A stretch of DNA of 64,000 nucleotides from positions 45,566,143-45,630,142 of the forward strand of contig NC_088207.1 in assembly GCF_037126465.1 (NCBI RefSeq), read 5' to 3'. The stretch comes from Ornithodoros turicata. Lineage: Eukaryota > Arthropoda > Arachnida > Ixodida > Argasidae. The position numbers and the translations under genes were made by a program. Under the pieces are notes generated by a model that did no database searches, was not told the origin of the DNA, and saw only the letters and a list, made by a program, of their open reading frames with translations. This document shows positions 1-11,342 of this stretch, in pieces (within the stretch, counting starts at the first letter, position 1; each line of letters starts with the position of its first letter).

Positions 1-799
1 TTGCGGTCCTGCATATGAACGCCACTTACGCTTGCTACTTTTCTGCTCTTACTTGGTCGCCAAGTCAATACACCGGCGTGCATTTTGCGAGCTGCGGATA
101 TATGCACCGAGATATATAATTCGCAGCTTCCTACTTGTTGTAGTCTTACGATATTCTAAGACTCAATCGCGGAGTGAACGCCTTCCCGCATTTATGCTGC
201 TTTGTACCTTGTGCTTTGTACGGATTTGAATGGTTCCGTAAATGTTACTCTCATTGCCCAAACTTTTGTTCCCAGGATCCCACATGCAGGTTCACATACC
301 GTCACCAGCGCAATGCAGTACCTCACAAACTCGTCCCAGAGCGCCTCCAACGCTGATAACGCAGTAATGTAGTGTCTCCTGCGTTACTGTACACCCATAT
401 TCCTCAAGGTTGTGTGCGTTTTATGTAATACTGTATTGCCATTTGCGCTCGCCTCTGCAACACGAATGTGGAATAAATTCGAATGTGGAAAAAATGTTCT
501 GCTGCAATTCTCCATTTCGTTGGGTCTGTTCAGCTTAGCAAACATAGGTCAGTTGTTTTGACTCGCTGGCTTCCTCGCACTTTTATGCATTGGTTCTCAC
601 TTAGAAGATAGTTCTTTTTTCCACATACATGGTAAAGCGGCCATGGTTTCTCCTCACATCAGAATCGCACTTGTGCACAATGTGTCACCTCTCGACAGAC
701 TTCTGTTTTTGTAATATACATATGTTTAAGATCTCCTTTTCTGCTGGTTCATTTTCGTACCTTGGTGTGTTCTGTAAATGTCTGTCCATATCCCACGCA
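1..799. other. Unassigned sequence
   Basis: I see no gene, RNA or recognisable repeat here. Open frames are at most about 75 codons and overlap in several frames, as expected by chance at this base composition. Confidence 0.5.
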
Positions 800-1012
800 C
801 AGGGTGTTTGTTTTTATTCGCATCACACCAGCGCTCATTTGACAGGTGGGTTATGTTAATTTTCGCAAATTAACCCATCCGTAGTTACAAACATTTCCGA
901 CATTCCCTGACGCATGTGTTTGTAACTACGGATCGATTAATCAGCAAAAATTCACATAACCCACCTGCCAAATGAGCGCTATACTCTGTTGCGAATAAGC
1001 ATGAACATCCTG
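800..1012. mobile_element. Fold-back (MITE-like) element with CAGGRTGTT ends
   Basis: The two halves are inverted copies. The left side from 800 (CAGGGTGTTT...ATTCGC...AGCGCTCATTT) pairs with the right side ending at 1012, and the inner arms pair through GACAGGTGGGTTATG and GTAGTTACAAACA. The loop lies near 895-910. Ends of the form CAGGG are typical of hAT-type DNA transposons, but the 8-bp flanks (CCCACGCA and TATAAAAA) do not match, so the superfamily is not settled. There is no coding capacity, so any movement would have needed a transposase supplied in trans. Confidence 0.75.
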
Positions 1013-2893
1013 TATAAAAAGCCGCACGTTGGCGTAACCTTTACGGGCAGGTGCTGGATTGAAGGCCGTAACCTCTAATTAGCCGGTTTCCTAGTAACTT
1101 TTATAAAAGGTACTGCTCAGAGGGTACCTGGTAGCTTCTGAAATAGAGGGTAAAATATTGCGTTTTTTTACCCTTTACTAAAGGGTACCGAGTTAAGAGT
1201 GTAGAGGGTGCGCAGATCAGAGGCCTCTCTCTCTCTCGCGCGCGCTACAAGTCAGCTACGCTAATCGTTGCTTGGCTAGATGTCATGTTGCTTGTTGGAC
1301 AACACGCCGCAGCGAAAAACGAACAACTTAAGAAGGGGCATTTCGCCGCTCCTTTAATGTTGTCGTCCGGCCGTCAACGAAATCAGGCGGGCGTCGTATA
1401 AGCCATACCAACGGGACTCCACGGCACGCTGGTGGGCCTTGCAGAGAACTTTCCGAGGGCCTCTTTTCGGACAGCCTGGACATGCACACCAACGTCTACA
1501 TTTTTTTCGCTTATACACCTTCACATACATGCAACGTTGCAAGCAGCATCTTATGAACGTTATGGGAGACAGGTGATGGAAAGACATAATAGAAAACGTG
1601 ATAACTATTACAGTTACAGCACGTCAGCGTGGTGTACCGGCTAGCGTACAAGGTAATCATGAAGTGTGGGTTCAAGTTCCACCGCTGTCTTGATTTTCAT
1701 TCGGCCGTCTTATTGCGTTGCTCCCCGTAGCAAAAACTACAGTGACGCCCTAAAACGAATAGCTCCTCGTCGGCAAACAAAACGTGAAAAGGAACGTTTC
1801 CGGAGATGTCATCAGACCAGCAACTCTACCTCAAAGAGCAAGTGCGTTCGGTTGATTGTATTATTCTCGTCGCCACATATCACCAGTGCTCTTGCAGAGT
1901 CACGTCTCTGTAACGCTGTATGCAAATCGAGAGGGATTGAAATAAAAGGTCAGCCACCTGGCGAATTGAGTTAGACCGCGGAAAGCGCTTTGTGCGTCTT
2001 TTTCATCTTGCTTCGTGGAAGCTCTTAGAGATCATCACCAAGAATAGGAATTAGGCACTGAGCGCGAATGTAGTTTCTACCCCACCGGCATCAGCGGCAC
2101 TGAGATCTCAGCGAAAGAGTAACATTACTAGAAGTGATGGACAAGAGTAAGGGTGATGATGGGAAGTGGGCCGCCACGGCCACTAATGCAGCATAGAGAG
2201 TCACTGATGCTTCAAGAGTGCGTTGAATCTAAATGAAGAGATAGAAGAAGCCTGGCCTCGGGTTGAACGTGAAGAAAAGAGATTTCGGAATGTTGGTCGT
2301 GCACTATATTCTTCCGTGTTCCGTTCCTCGTATCTTTTTTCTTCATTCGTTCCTCGTATCTTCCTCACATTATGATGTGCGAACAACAACAACGGAAAAA
2401 TTAATGACGATGAATGGGGAAATTCGCCACACGAGGTGCGGCCCACAATGTGTGGAGGTGCTGGCTCTTTCGCTGCATTTGCTCCACTGTTGTGCTTGTT
2501 TTGATGCAGGGAAGTGTTAAGTGAACACAGGCGCCGTATCTCTGATTTATTTCTGCTGTGTGCTGTGTGGCATAGATGCTGAGAGCAGTCTTGAGAAGCC
2601 GCTAAATTACAAGTCACTAGCTGCTCTTTCGGTAACTGTTTACAGTAACGAGCTAAGTCTGTGAGAAGGTAACTTTTAACTGCAATTAGATAACACTTAT
2701 GGCGATAGTAGATGTATAATGCAGGTGTAATTAAGTTGCTCGGGATGTACTATATTTTTCTGCGCATCCAAACGGCGTTTCGCCGTTGTTTAGAAGGTTG
2801 CAGCGAGGAAACTCCAGCGCTCCTTCTGGGAGGATATTCAGTGTGGGAAGGGAAGTTTTCAGCGGTGCAAGCTTGCTGACAGCAGTGACGGGC
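1013..2893. other. Unassigned, with GTAACCTCT-rich stretch
   Basis: The part from 1030 to 1210 contains repeated GTAACC/GGTACC-like words (for example GTAACCTCTAATTAGC) that recur near 4350-4870, so it is probably decayed repeat. The rest holds short open frames only, including a cysteine-rich 77-codon frame on the minus strand (1354-1587) that I do not recognise. Confidence 0.4.
1625..1720 (+). repeat. Possible tRNA-derived SINE head
   Basis: GGTTCAAGTTCC at 1669-1680 matches an internal B box, and a TAGCG/GTGG-like stretch about 35-45 bases upstream could be a degraded A box. No tail or target duplication was found. This could be chance. Confidence 0.25.
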
Positions 2894-2896
2894 TAA

Positions 2897-3620
2897 TACC
2901 CCTGTCACACGAGATGATTTAGTGTCATTTTCGTGTAGTACACTCCAACCAGCGAATGTCACTTTCACTACGTGTTTGCCACACTGCTTAAGTGAGTGTA
3001 GATGGGTAGAAATCCAGCGAACCGGTAGAATGTAGGAAGGAGTTGCCTCAGGACAGAAGTCGCCGATATTTCGAACAGAGAGTCACTTATGTAGTGATGG
3101 CAGTAATGATAGATAAGAAGGAACGGCGGCAAAATTTCCAGGCGTGCGCCACAGTACCTTCCTCAGAGTGTTTTCTTTGATTTAGAAACATTTCCTGTTA
3201 ATTTTCTTCCAACATTAAACAAATCGCAAAACATGTGCCACAACAAAAATGGCCGCCGCCGGATTGCCTAAACCGCGAAGCTGTCACAGGCTGTTAACGA
3301 GAGTAATGACATGTTTTTTTGGCACCATCTCACACTGTAAATGAAATAAACACACTGTTGAAAATACTCGTTTAAAAATATTGTGATCTCGGGACCTCTC
3401 GCATTTTCTCAAAATTTTTACCTGTGCCACAAAGCTGTCGTCGAGGCTACACACTTTGTCCGCCGAAGACAAGTGAAGTGAGTTTGGGAAACTCACTAAA
3501 TCGTTAGTGCACTTTCTGCCGAGTGTCACTAAAATATGCCATGTGACAGCATAGGAATGACACTAAGTGCAAGTGTCACTCGCTGAAAGTGACACTAAAT
3601 TAGTCCGTCTGACTGGGGTA
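2897..3620. mobile_element. TACCCC-family terminal-inverted-repeat element, TAA target duplication
   Basis: The left end reads TACCCCTGTCACACGAGAT and the right end, reverse complemented, reads TACCCCAGTCAGACGGACT; both run on into a shared TTTAGTGTCA word. TAA lies on each side (2894-2896 and 3621-3623). A 3-bp TWA duplication is typical of PIF/Harbinger elements, so that class is inferred. No transposase frame is present. A second diverged copy lies in the opposite orientation at 35544-36813, which confirms the element's extent. Confidence 0.8.
3003..3085 (-). repeat. Fragment of the TTCGAAATATCGGCG repeat nested in the 2897-3620 element
   Basis: Reverse complemented, this segment contains GTTCGAAATATCGGCG, TCCTGAGGCA and ACCGGTTCGCTGGATTT in the same order as the repeat at 60961-61175. 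The other copy of the host element (35544-36813) lacks it at the equivalent point, so it is probably an insertion. Confidence 0.6.
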
Positions 3621-3623
3621 TAA

Positions 3624-4180
3624 GTACCTCTAAATTGTAAAGTACGTAGTAAAGTACGGAGTACCTATAGCACCTGTTGTATTTTAAGTACAGTACAAAG
3701 TCCCCTACTACAAATGTAACTTAAGGTAAAGTAAAAAGTCCTTCGGAAATTTAGATAGTATCACTGGACGTTTCAACACTTGGTAGTGATAAAACGTGAG
3801 GTCATTATGTTTCGACTGGTATCTTCAGAGAGCTTTTAGCTAGCATTTTTGCCAAGTGTTAGCTGTCATTGTCCAAATGTTAGTCATTGGCCCAGAAAGG
3901 GTTAATATGAACCGAAAGAAATGATTTTGCGACCAAGCTTTGCGTTTGTATCGCCAATTGGATACTTCAATACTTGAAAGGAAAGTACCGAAGAACTGTG
4001 CGGGCGTCAGTCGTGACGCCTCTGTGAGGCCGACAACGACGAGCCCTTTCATCATCACCACCACCACCACCACCACCACCACCACCACCGAAGAAAAGTA
4101 CTTAATGTACAGTACAAAGTACACAAATCGAAATGTACTTGAAGTAGTACTTGAGTACTTAGTACTTCAAGTACTTCCCA
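3624..4180. repeat. AAGTAC-rich degenerate repeat split by SINE debris
   Basis: Words of the form AAGTAC, AGTACTT and TACAGTACAAAG recur from about 3624 to 3740 and again from 4095 to 4180. Between the two blocks lie an unassigned stretch and a SINE 3' fragment with a CAC tract. The two blocks may be halves of one low-complexity element separated by insertion. Confidence 0.45.
4000..4089 (+). mobile_element. SINE 3' fragment with (CAC)n tail
   Basis: GGCGTCAGTCGTGACG, CTCTGTGAGGCCGACAACG and GAGCCCTTTCA match the 3' domain of the complete SINE at 31413-31667. They run directly into an (ACC)n microsatellite at about 4056-4089. The tRNA-like head is missing, so this is a 5'-truncated copy. The CAC tract is the SINE tail rather than an independent coding repeat. 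Confidence 0.75.
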
Positions 4181-4829
4181 TGACTGACTGACAGGAACAG
4201 TTCCACGAAAAAAACACCCCTTAAATGTAAGCGTGTGATGCAACTGTGTTTGGACAGTTTGCTCGAAACACACCATACACTCTGAAAACGGTCACTTCTA
4301 ATACAGGTAAGAAATGTATATGCGTTTTTACCTCTAGAAGTAAAGAGTATAGGATAACCTCTAACTAGCGTAACCGAGCATTGACACGGCATTGCACAAT
4401 GTCGCGTAATACCGGGATCTAGTTGGCTGTCAAGATTGAAAGTATGCCGAAGATACATTAAAATTAATTCTCAAATCTGCTCTTTCTCTGTACACTCTTA
4501 AAACTGCTGTACGCGGTAATGTATGTAAGATATTTATGAAATAGGTTGTGACTACTTCGTCTCGCGGCAGAAGTCTGAGAGTACTCCGCTGACATAATAC
4601 ACATAAAACCGTCATAAACGTTATCTGTTTATACCTATTTACGAGTAACAGTTTGTTTACGGGTTACATCGAACGCATTGTGATCGTGTAACTCTTGCGG
4701 ATGATCATGACGCTGTCTGTAACCTCTGGCCACCAGAGAGCTTCTTCTAAGCTTACCGATTCCTATGTAACCTCTACAGGAGGAGTTGTTTTCCTTAACA
4801 TTACCTCTGAAAACGTAACTCTTGCGTAC

Positions 4830-4868
4830 GTAACGTACGTAACGTAACGTAACGCACGTAACGTAACT
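4830..4868. repeat. (CGTAA)n-like tandem repeat
   Basis: GTACGTAACGTACGTAACG and further ACGTAACG units run in tandem, with imperfect 5- to 8-base spacing. The surrounding GTAACCTCT words suggest it arose inside the same degenerate repeat. Confidence 0.6.
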
Positions 4869-6213
4869 CTAATGTGCAATCACACCATCTCTTTCGTGCC
4901 GTTATATTGGGAGTGAACGTGGACAATGACAGATTTTCACACACATGAATAGAACATCTCTTCTCTCATGTTTTGTGTCCTGTTTTTTGCGCTTTTTCAA
5001 GTTTCGTGCTTTAGTGGGTGTTTCCCAACTACTGCGTAGCAAATAGAGAGAGATGCACAGGTGGATAGGAAAACGAAAATAATAATAAAAGGCGAGTGTG
5101 CGTACTTTCAGAATTACACTCAAGAGCAGCACTCTTATTTTGCCCCCCCCCTCCCCCTTTCCTGTTTTGCCAAGTGCGGCGGCCCCCTTACTTCGACTTT
5201 CTTTAAAACTGTAGTACGCAGATTTTAAACGAGGTAATTAACCGGAACGCTTGGAGCAACCTCACCCGCAGACGAGAGGTTTTCCAGGGGTAAGGGCTAT
5301 ATTGCGTTCCAGATCGAAAGGTTGCGTAGGCCCTTCTGGATGGATTAGTCAGACATACTCAGATTACGACCAGTCACTCGAGTAGGAGGTGTAATTAACA
5401 ACGCAGCGAGCAACTTCAATTAGGTGGCTCCATGTTCACTAATAAATTTGAACTCATTCCAGATCGTACCTGACGGGACTATGTTAGATATGACGTGCCG
5501 GGGCCCTCGACGCCGGCAAATTCCATTTGATAGAGCACTAATGTATGCTACAACAGCTATCACGTTACGTTACATAATCAGTGTCGACATATCAGAGTCG
5601 ACATATCATGTCCCAAGTAGCGCTAAGATACTATATGCCGACATGTAAGTACACGTCAACAGCGTTGAAACCACGGAGTGAAAGCATTGGACAGCCGTTG
5701 CCTGTTCTTTGTCCTGGTGGTTTCGGCATGATTATGTATTCAGCACTGACGTGTCGAAATACTGAGGAGACATAGTGAAAGCAGTCGCATTAATGTGAGG
5801 ACTTAGCTGCTTGCTGGCGAGCTGAGTACATATTAACGACACTGAAACCAGGATGACAAAGAACAGGCAGCGTGTGTCCTGTTCTTTGTTCCCCGTGGCT
5901 TTAGCGCCGTCGACAGGACAGTAGTCGTCAATTATGTTAGCGCTACTACGTTAGTGACACTACTAGCTACTAGCGCGATGCTATACGGCTCCTTCGTTTA
6001 GTCTCAGTATGACTGGTTGTTGACCTAGCGTAAAAGCACGTAACTACATGTAGTGAAGATGGGAGACGAAATTTGCTATTTAATGTATGACTGACTACCT
6101 TAGGACACACTGGTTAGCATGAGATATGAAATGATAAGGTCGTGAGATGACCAGTGAATAATTATATTACACCCTGATCCTTGATGTACCATAAAGCCCT
6201 GATGACCACACAC
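4869..6213. other. Mostly unassigned, with an inverted repeat
   Basis: The only structure I see is at about 5693-5874: CCTGTTCTTTGTCCTGG is inverted at 5847-5870 and partly repeated directly at 5877-5890. A C-rich tract lies at 5143-5157. No gene is recognisable. Confidence 0.45.
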
Positions 6214-6414
6214 ACCGCATAGCACGCTCCTAGACAACCGTCATCTCGGATGATATCGTTATCTGCCCCGATTTGTTTGTTACACTTATGCTGTTCGTAA
6301 TTGTCACAAAAAAGCCGTACGCCTCCCGTTTTCAACAAATCAGGGAAGATAACGATATCATTCCAAACGATGGTTGGCTAGGAGCGTGCTATGCGGTGAA
6401 GTTCATTTCTAAGG
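6214..6414. mobile_element. CACTCTT-family fold-back MITE, ends eroded
   Basis: The arms share ACCGCATAGCACGCTCCTAG, GATGATATCGTTATCTGCCC and CGTACGCCTCCCGTTTTC with the complete copies at 9695-9943 and 13287-13523. The terminal CACTCTTAAAAATG is lost on the left and reduced to a diverged CTTAGAAATGAAC (reverse complement) on the right. An open frame starting at 6273 is a readthrough of the right arm and not a gene. Confidence 0.85.
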
Positions 6415-7655
6415 TAATATCAGTTCACAAAGGCATAAAAGTCACGATGTGGGCGCAGCTCTATACTAAAGTTTATAAAGCAGACCAGTTTCTCATTGAG
6501 ATCCCGAGAAGAAAAGCAGTGCATGTTGAATCACCCCACGCCATAGTTACGATTTATCTGTTTTATTTATTATTTTTCCTTAATTTTGCATTTTTTTTTT
6601 TTTTGTGGCGGTGCAGTAAAAAAGAAAAAGAAGACAAAACTTTAGGAATTAAAGCTCAAGACCGTGGATCGCGTCGTGAGTTTGTTAAAACGAGAGACAA
6701 AATTTCAATGACATCTTCTTGTCGTTCATCGTCGCAGTTCCAGTCCGAACAGCAGTTCTAGATCCAGTTCAAAATTCACAGCAGCAATCACGCGAGGAAA
6801 GTCGTACGCGAAATTACAAAACAGGAATTGCGTTACCTGCTCGGATTTTCCGAGTGCCAGGAATCTGATTTCAGAAAATATTTTCAACAAACATCATCGT
6901 CTTCTGCACATATCAGGTAACTCGATGATACTGCTGCATTAAACGGACTCGCACAGATGAAGTAGAAATAAACAAAGGGAGCCGTGGTGCAGTTGTGTTC
7001 TATGCAGACTAGATTTGGCGGACAGAACAAGCGATATTCAGCGCGGGGAAACATTTCCGTAGATGCGTTAGTTTTACTTTTTTTTCTTAGTTCTTCTTTA
7101 CATATTTCTTCATTTCTCTCTCAATTCCAAGCGATGGTTGAGCCGTTAGCTTTTAGTGCTATGCGAGTAGACGGATTCACATTTGTGGAGCCTCCTTATT
7201 TTTCTTCCAACATCCATCCATCCATTACCCAAATTGAGACGAATATCTATTAGTGAAGCGGAATTTATACAGATCCCAGTTTTGCGTCATGAAAGAGTTG
7301 GCGTTCGCGTAACCATGCTATCCGAAAAAAAAAATATGTACTCAGAATCAACTGTTTGTCACGGGCAGGTTGGGTTAGGTACCGTGCTTTCAGATAGAGG
7401 TTTTCAGAAGAGTTCACATTTTTTATTTTATTACGCTAGGTTATTTTTAGCATTTCGAAAAAATAACTTAATTGGAAAACTGGTTTCGATTATGTTAATC
7501 TGAAAAGACAAAACTCTAGTTCACTCGTTTATTTTTCATATCTCTCTAGTTAAATACTTCGAGCCTCAATAACGCACATGGAATCCTGAGGATGTGTAGT
7601 GCGACGTGTTGTAATACCCTAGGATCAAAGGTATAGTCGTGAAACATGCGAATTA
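6415..7655. other. Unassigned sequence
   Basis: No domain, RNA or repeat family is recognised. A T-run lies at about 6590-6605. The frames present are short or extend from the neighbouring fold-back element. Confidence 0.45.
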
Positions 7656-7846
<191 letters not shown>

Positions 7847-7895
7847 CTGTTATTGGCAGCTCTTCGAAGTCCGCAAACTAGGAGGCATTACAGTG

Positions 7896-8052
7896 AGTTT
7901 TAGTATATCACACGTTATCGCCTTTGCGTATGTAAGGGATAGCGTTGGTGGTTCTGCGCACGCGCAGAACATAAACAGAGCTTCGCAAAGTGCGCATGAG
8001 AAACACCCCGCTATCCCTTACGTACGGCGATAGCGTACAATATACTAAAACT
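7896..8052. mobile_element. Fold-back element with AGTTTTAGTATAT ends
   Basis: AGTTTTAGTATAT at 7896 is inverted as ATATACTAAAACT ending at 8052. The arms continue through CGTTATCGCC and AAGGGATAGCG. A small palindrome, TTCTGCGCACGCGCAGAA, lies inside near 7950-7969. It has no coding capacity. Confidence 0.8.
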
Positions 8053-8059
8053 GGGCGTC

Positions 8060-9015
8060 CTATATAAAAATAGCTGGGCGTCCTCACTCATGAGGACCCT
8101 TATGAAGACGCCTTACCCTCACCTCATCGTCATGAGGTGAGGGTGAGTGAGGCCAGACCACGCTGAATGTTCCTCACGAGGACAGTCGTGAGGAATTGTC
8201 CCTCATGAGGCTAGTCGTCGTGAGGCCATCAATACGTGAGGGTACAACGTATTCCGTGAGGAGCCGCACGGATGAGGTCGTGAGGCCCTTTGTGAGGAAC
8301 TTCACGGATGAGACCATGAGGCCTTTCTGTAGGGGCCTCACGGATGAGGCTGTGAGGCCTTTCGTGAGGGACCTCACGGATGAGGCCAGTAGGCCTTTCG
8401 TGAGGGACCTCACGGATGAGGTGGTGGGTTCGGGCTCCTCTTGGCTGATGCCAAACACTAACGTTAAACCTCACTGTGACAGTAACAACTGTTACGGAAT
8501 TTATCCAAGCACCGCACGAAACCCTATAAACAGTTTAATGCCGCGCAGTATCATTGGTACCAACTACTGACACAGTAGTTCAACGCCGACGTGTCATGTG
8601 AACATGACGGAAAGTTCTTTTGGGGCTCATGTGCCTACTAGTGACTTGTAGACACGTCAGGCCATAACGGTATTCACGAGGGGAGGGCTCGTGAGGATGA
8701 GGACTCGTGAGGCCATGTGGGTCCTCATTAGGCGAAAGTATGTGAGGCGCCGTGAGGACATGAGGTCCCTCATGAGGTGAGGACACGTGAGGATGAGGAC
8801 CTGATGAGGTGAAGATACATTAGGCCATAAGGGTTGTGAATAGCCTCATGAGGTGAAGGCATGTGAGGATGAAGATGGTGAGGCCTCTCGGGATCCCGAT
8901 GCCCTGAGGTGAGGTTTGTGAGGGCAAAATTTAAAATGGAATCTGAGGGTGAGGATGACTGAGGTTTAGTTACTGGTGAGGAAAATTTGGTGAGGGTGAG
9001 TGAGGCCGCAGGAAA
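8060..9015. repeat. GTGAGG/CCTCAC motif array
   Basis: About 950 bp are dominated by the words GTGAGG, GATGAGG, TGAGGCC and their complements, with GGTGAGGGTGAGTGAGGCC-like words near both edges (about 8138-8154 and 8990-9007). The best ordered part is a 36-bp tandem block (annotated separately). Outside it, spacing is irregular, and roughly 8450-8640 is ordinary sequence. Because the unit length is divisible by three and stops are rare, frames stay open on both strands, which argues against real coding. Confidence 0.8.
8256..8427. repeat. 36-bp tandem repeat, about five units
   Basis: Units begin at about 8256, 8292, 8328, 8364 and 8400. Each has the form GTGAGGGACCTCACGGATGA followed by GGCCGTGAGGCCTTTC. 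Each unit holds a short palindrome (GTGAGG...CCTCAC). Plus-strand translation gives a 12-residue repeat, RPFVRDLTDEAS-like, but the minus strand is equally open. Confidence 0.85.
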
Positions 9016-9694
9016 ATGTCCACCTATGGCACTTGGTGGCCACATACGTGGAGGGTAATTGGAGTAAACCTGAAAGGTATTTCAGAACGTTTCCTAAGAA
9101 GCGGTACGAGCACAGGAGAGGCACTACATGCTATGCAAGTAACGCAGTCGCGGAGGATACGTAGAATCAAAACACACGCAGCGCAGCTCCCCAGTTTCCC
9201 TCTGTCCCCTATTGCCCGTGGAGCGTACTCATTGGTCCAAATAAAGGGGCAACATTTCTAGGTGAAGCGCACGCGGTTTCTCCCTCTCCCTCGCGAGGAC
9301 ACAAACGGTCATAGCGCATTGAGTCAGACCTCGCCCAACTATGGGTAATCGTATTTTTCTGTGGAAGAGGTTCCAGTCTGGCTCTGCATTAGGTCAGTCT
9401 TATAGTAGTCGGATGTGAACAATAGGCGTGATGCCAATTTACTTTATTTGCAGTGTTACGGCCATTGTCTGATCCCTGCTGACCTTCATCAAGCGCGTTA
9501 GAGCTTCCATATATTTGCGTCTAAGTAACTGTGAGTGTTATCACAAGTATAGGAGAAATAATCATGCAGTCATCCAACCATTTTTTTCTTCTCTTATCAG
9601 TAGAAAGAAACTGCCCCGTGGGCAACAACAACAACAACAACATAGATGAATGGATGATGATGATGATGTGGGATGTTTCCCTGCGTTGAGTGCA
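9016..9694. other. Unassigned, with small microsatellites
   Basis: Short (AAC)n and (GAT)n runs occur at about 9625-9670. No gene is recognised. Confidence 0.45.
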
Positions 9695-9943
9695 CACTCT
9701 TAAAAATGAACTTCACCGCATAGCACGCTCCTAGCCAACCATCATCTCGAATGATATCGTTATCTGCCCTGATTTGTCGAAAACGGGAGGCGTACGCCTT
9801 TTCTGTGACACTTATGCTGTTCATAATTGTCACAGAAAAGGCGTACGCCTCCTGTTTTCAACAAATCGGGGCAGATAACGATATCATTCGAGATGATGGT
9901 AGGCTAGGAGCGTACTATGCGGTGAAGTTCATTTTTAAGAGTG
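9695..9943. mobile_element. CACTCTT-family fold-back MITE, complete
   Basis: Inverted arms of about 115 bp begin CACTCTTAAAAATGAACTTC and mirror that sequence at the right end, with a short loop near 9818. The flanks are CA on both sides, against TA in the copy at 13287-13523. A 2-bp TA duplication fits Tc1/mariner-type integration, so this is an inferred mariner-class MITE. Both arms keep an open frame ending in a GWLGACYAVKFIFKS-like peptide (GRLGAYYAVKFIFKS on the plus strand here). That produces apparent ORFs on both strands, including the longest in the window (9751-10308). Confidence 0.9.
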
Positions 9944-11342
9944 CAGGGCAAAACGTTCTAGTAAGTATTCATTCCCTTACGAAGGTATCTACGAAGACCA
10001 TAATAAGGCCGTTTTTTGTACTATATTCCTGGACATTACGTTCAAGTTACCTAGCACGGAGCAGAGGCGAGGGAACGTATAACCACTTGCAGCATGCTAC
10101 ACACGTTCAAGGACGCGTGGCCCCATGTCAACTGTCCTTAAACAAAATGAAACCGACACTACCGATTTCCTTTCTCCGAAATGCGCAAATCCTTCCTTGG
10201 AAATGGGATACGGTCCCATGGGTGGTTCCAAACGCTGACAAAAATTGTGCGGAAAACAATGCTTACCACTCGCGTCACGTTCGCTGGCGTGGCCTGCCTA
10301 GCCAATGAGCGCGCAAAGGGACCGTCATTTTCAGCAGATTAACCGCACGCACTTCTGCAGGCAACCCTGTGCAGTTTTAGAGAGACTGCAAAAAAGGAAT
10401 TACCGTGCACGGGTTTCGAGTTTAACTGTAGGACGTTTCAGCGGTAGCGATTTCAACTGCCCTTTATATGTGTGAGAGGGCAGCGTGTCCTGACTGGTAA
10501 AACGCCTGGCGTACGTGGGTATTAGACCAAGGTCTTGGTTTTTACGCGGTTTTAGCTCGCGTGCTCCGTAAGAGCGAGCTCTTATATGGTTCTTTCTTCT
10601 TTTTTTTAAAGTAGGTATTAGAACTGACAAAGAAAAACATGGAGATATAGCCTCCATCAATATGGATGGCGGCTACTCATTGGACTCATAGCTGCGTGCT
10701 GCATGCTAATGAAGCGTAACCAAGCAAAAGGAATAAACAAGTCAGGCATGTGACTCTGGAAGAAAATTGAACCTCAAAAGACACCTCAAGTGCAAAAAAA
10801 AAAGGTGAAAGAGATTGATTGATTGATTGATTGATTGGGATATAAAAAATACGGAGATACACGTGACCAGCTACTCCAGTACTCGTGAATAGAAAGGAAA
10901 GTAGAAAAAAACAATCTCAAGATGACCATTTAAATTGAGACCACATTTAAATAAAAAAAAAGAAGAACAACAACACAAAAAACAAAACAAGCAGGGTCCA
11001 CCTGATGAATGAGTGCAGTGAATGAAATGACAGTTCAAATGAACGTATAGACTAAATACACCAATGGCCCTCATCACACTGCACAATGTACTCTGTCCTT
11101 AAAGACAACAACATCACAGGGCGTCGAGAAGGTCACATGGTTTCAAAAATTTGGTGACCAACGGACCAGCATCCAATAACATTTTTTCGGTGCTGAAAAG
11201 ATCGGTTATGTGGATGGGCCAGCTGTGATTTTAAGCTCGGAAAGCTTCCCTCGCCGAAATGTAGCGAATGCGACGTCACACAGGACGCTGTATACACGTC
11301 ATTCAAGACTACACTAAAAATAGACACCATCACCGTATCTTA
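9944..11342. other. Unassigned sequence
   Basis: A (GATT)n run lies at about 10812-10837 and A-rich stretches occur near 10790-10803 and 10950-10990. The plus frame reaching 10308 continues out of the MITE and has no recognisable domain. Confidence 0.45.

Noticed and set aside
1354..1587. Cysteine-rich minus-strand peptide as a small secreted or zinc-binding protein
   Set aside because: No signal peptide or known cysteine spacing was recognised, and a plus-strand frame overlaps it; the evidence is too thin.
3840..4276. Frames with poly-Val, poly-Trp or poly-Thr around 4055-4090
   Set aside because: They are translations of the (CAC)n SINE tail in different frames and strands.
8174..8570. 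Repeat protein with 12-residue RPFVRDLTDEAS-like units
   Set aside because: The minus strand is open over the same bases, the period is simply divisible by three, and no start context or family is recognisable.
9751..10308. Longest open frame in the window (185 codons) as a gene
   Set aside because: Its first third is the arm of a CACTCTT MITE shared with other copies, and the remainder has no recognisable domain.
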